A DNA stretch of 5,015 nt from Candidatus Kaiserbacteria bacterium CG_4_10_14_0_2_um_filter_50_16 (GTDB taxonomy: Bacteria; Patescibacteriota; Minisyncoccia; Phycocordibacterales; Phycocordibacteraceae): NCBI GenBank assembly GCA_002793115.1, contig PFPP01000007.1, positions 1 to 5,015 of the forward strand. Reading direction: 5' to 3'. Shown here one piece after another: positions 4,873 through 5,015 of the stretch (position 1 is its first letter; each line of letters opens with the position of its first letter). Both the position numbers and the translations under genes were made by a program. The notes under the pieces are model-generated. The model did no database searches, was not told the origin of the DNA, and worked only from the letters and a program-made list of their open reading frames with translations.

Positions 4873-5015
4873 ATGAAAAATACATAATTGGTGCTGTATT
4901 CTCGCTCTGTATACTCGCCTCACCAGTACTGGCAAGCGCGTCAGAACTCACCAGCACTCAGATTCAGTCAATCCTCTCTCCTCTCTCTTCTTTCTTCATT
5001 TGGTGTAGACCAGAG
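4873..5015 (+). pseudogene. 5' end of a secreted-protein gene, interrupted by two small frame-changing differences
   Basis: From the ATG at 4873 the frame reads MKNT and stops at TAA (4885-4887). One base out of phase, from 4878, the translation is a convincing Sec signal peptide: a short basic start KYIIG, a hydrophobic core AVFSLCILASPV and a small-residue cleavage region LASASE, followed by LTSTQIQSILS. One extra A in the A5 run would give MKKYIIG in frame. A second phase change follows at a perfect tandem duplication of CTCTCTC (4974-4987); removing one copy gives SILSLLSSFGVDQ. From memory, secreted Parcubacteria proteins often begin their mature part with a segment like LTxxQxxxILSLLxSFGVD, but this was not searched. 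Net change is +6 bases, so the frame after 4987 agrees with the ATG. No clear ribosome-binding site is present. The gene runs off the window. Real decay, phase variation and assembly-edge error are all possible. Confidence 0.55.
4974..4987 (+). repeat. Perfect 7-bp tandem duplication (CTCTCTC x2)
   Basis: CTCTCTC at 4974-4980 is repeated directly at 4981-4987, within a longer pyrimidine-only stretch that runs to 4997. It lies inside the coding part of the terminal secreted-protein gene and shifts its frame. Collapsing it to one copy restores a continuous hydrophobic helix-like segment. Confidence 0.8.

Noticed and set aside
4876..4880. Programmed slippage on the A5 run as the way the terminal gene is expressed
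   Set aside because: Five A residues are short for efficient transcriptional slippage and no stimulatory structure is visible; a plain indel or sequence error is simpler.

Overview
The window reads as an ordinary, densely packed bacterial housekeeping segment with all genes on the + strand. The likely source is a small-genome member of the Candidate Phyla Radiation (Patescibacteria), most probably Parcubacteria-like. This is inferred from a minimal 68-residue bS18 without zinc cysteines, no bL9 gene after rpsR, a short MetRS without a C-terminal tRNA-binding extension, the near absence of Shine-Dalgarno sequences, and a terminal signal-peptide gene resembling one I recall as common in Parcubacteria. 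No taxonomic marker was searched, so this remains an inference.

Layout. Positions 1-207 hold the 3' end of an unrecognised gene, closed by a perfect 12-bp stem-loop (215-242). An extended -10 element (254-262) then lies 6 nt before the start of a compact run of three genes: an AI-2E/PerM-family membrane transporter (269-1330), methionyl-tRNA synthetase metG (1339-2781) and a TatD-family metal-dependent nuclease (2778-3590), the last overlapping metG by ATGA. A second copy of the same 11-base promoter core (3585-3595), with a 17-bp-spaced -35-like box, lies across the tatD stop codon. It should drive the conserved rpsF-ssb-rpsR cluster (3603-4778), which encodes bS6, single-stranded DNA-binding protein and bS18. 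A probable terminator follows (about 4806-4845).

The last 143 bases carry the 5' end of a secreted-protein gene whose signal peptide is clear but out of frame with its ATG. One missing A near the start and a perfect 7-bp tandem duplication about 100 bases later together restore the frame. It may be a pseudogene, a contingency locus or an assembly-edge error.

Functionally, the first operon joins tRNA charging with a nuclease and a membrane permease. The second makes the neighbouring 30S proteins bS6 and bS18 together with SSB. I found no phage, mobile element, CRISPR or defence system and no convincing evidence for a new multi-gene system. The points worth a second look are the disrupted terminal gene, the repeated promoter core that predicts leaderless or nearly leaderless mRNAs, and a Cys-to-His change in the MetRS zinc knuckle.
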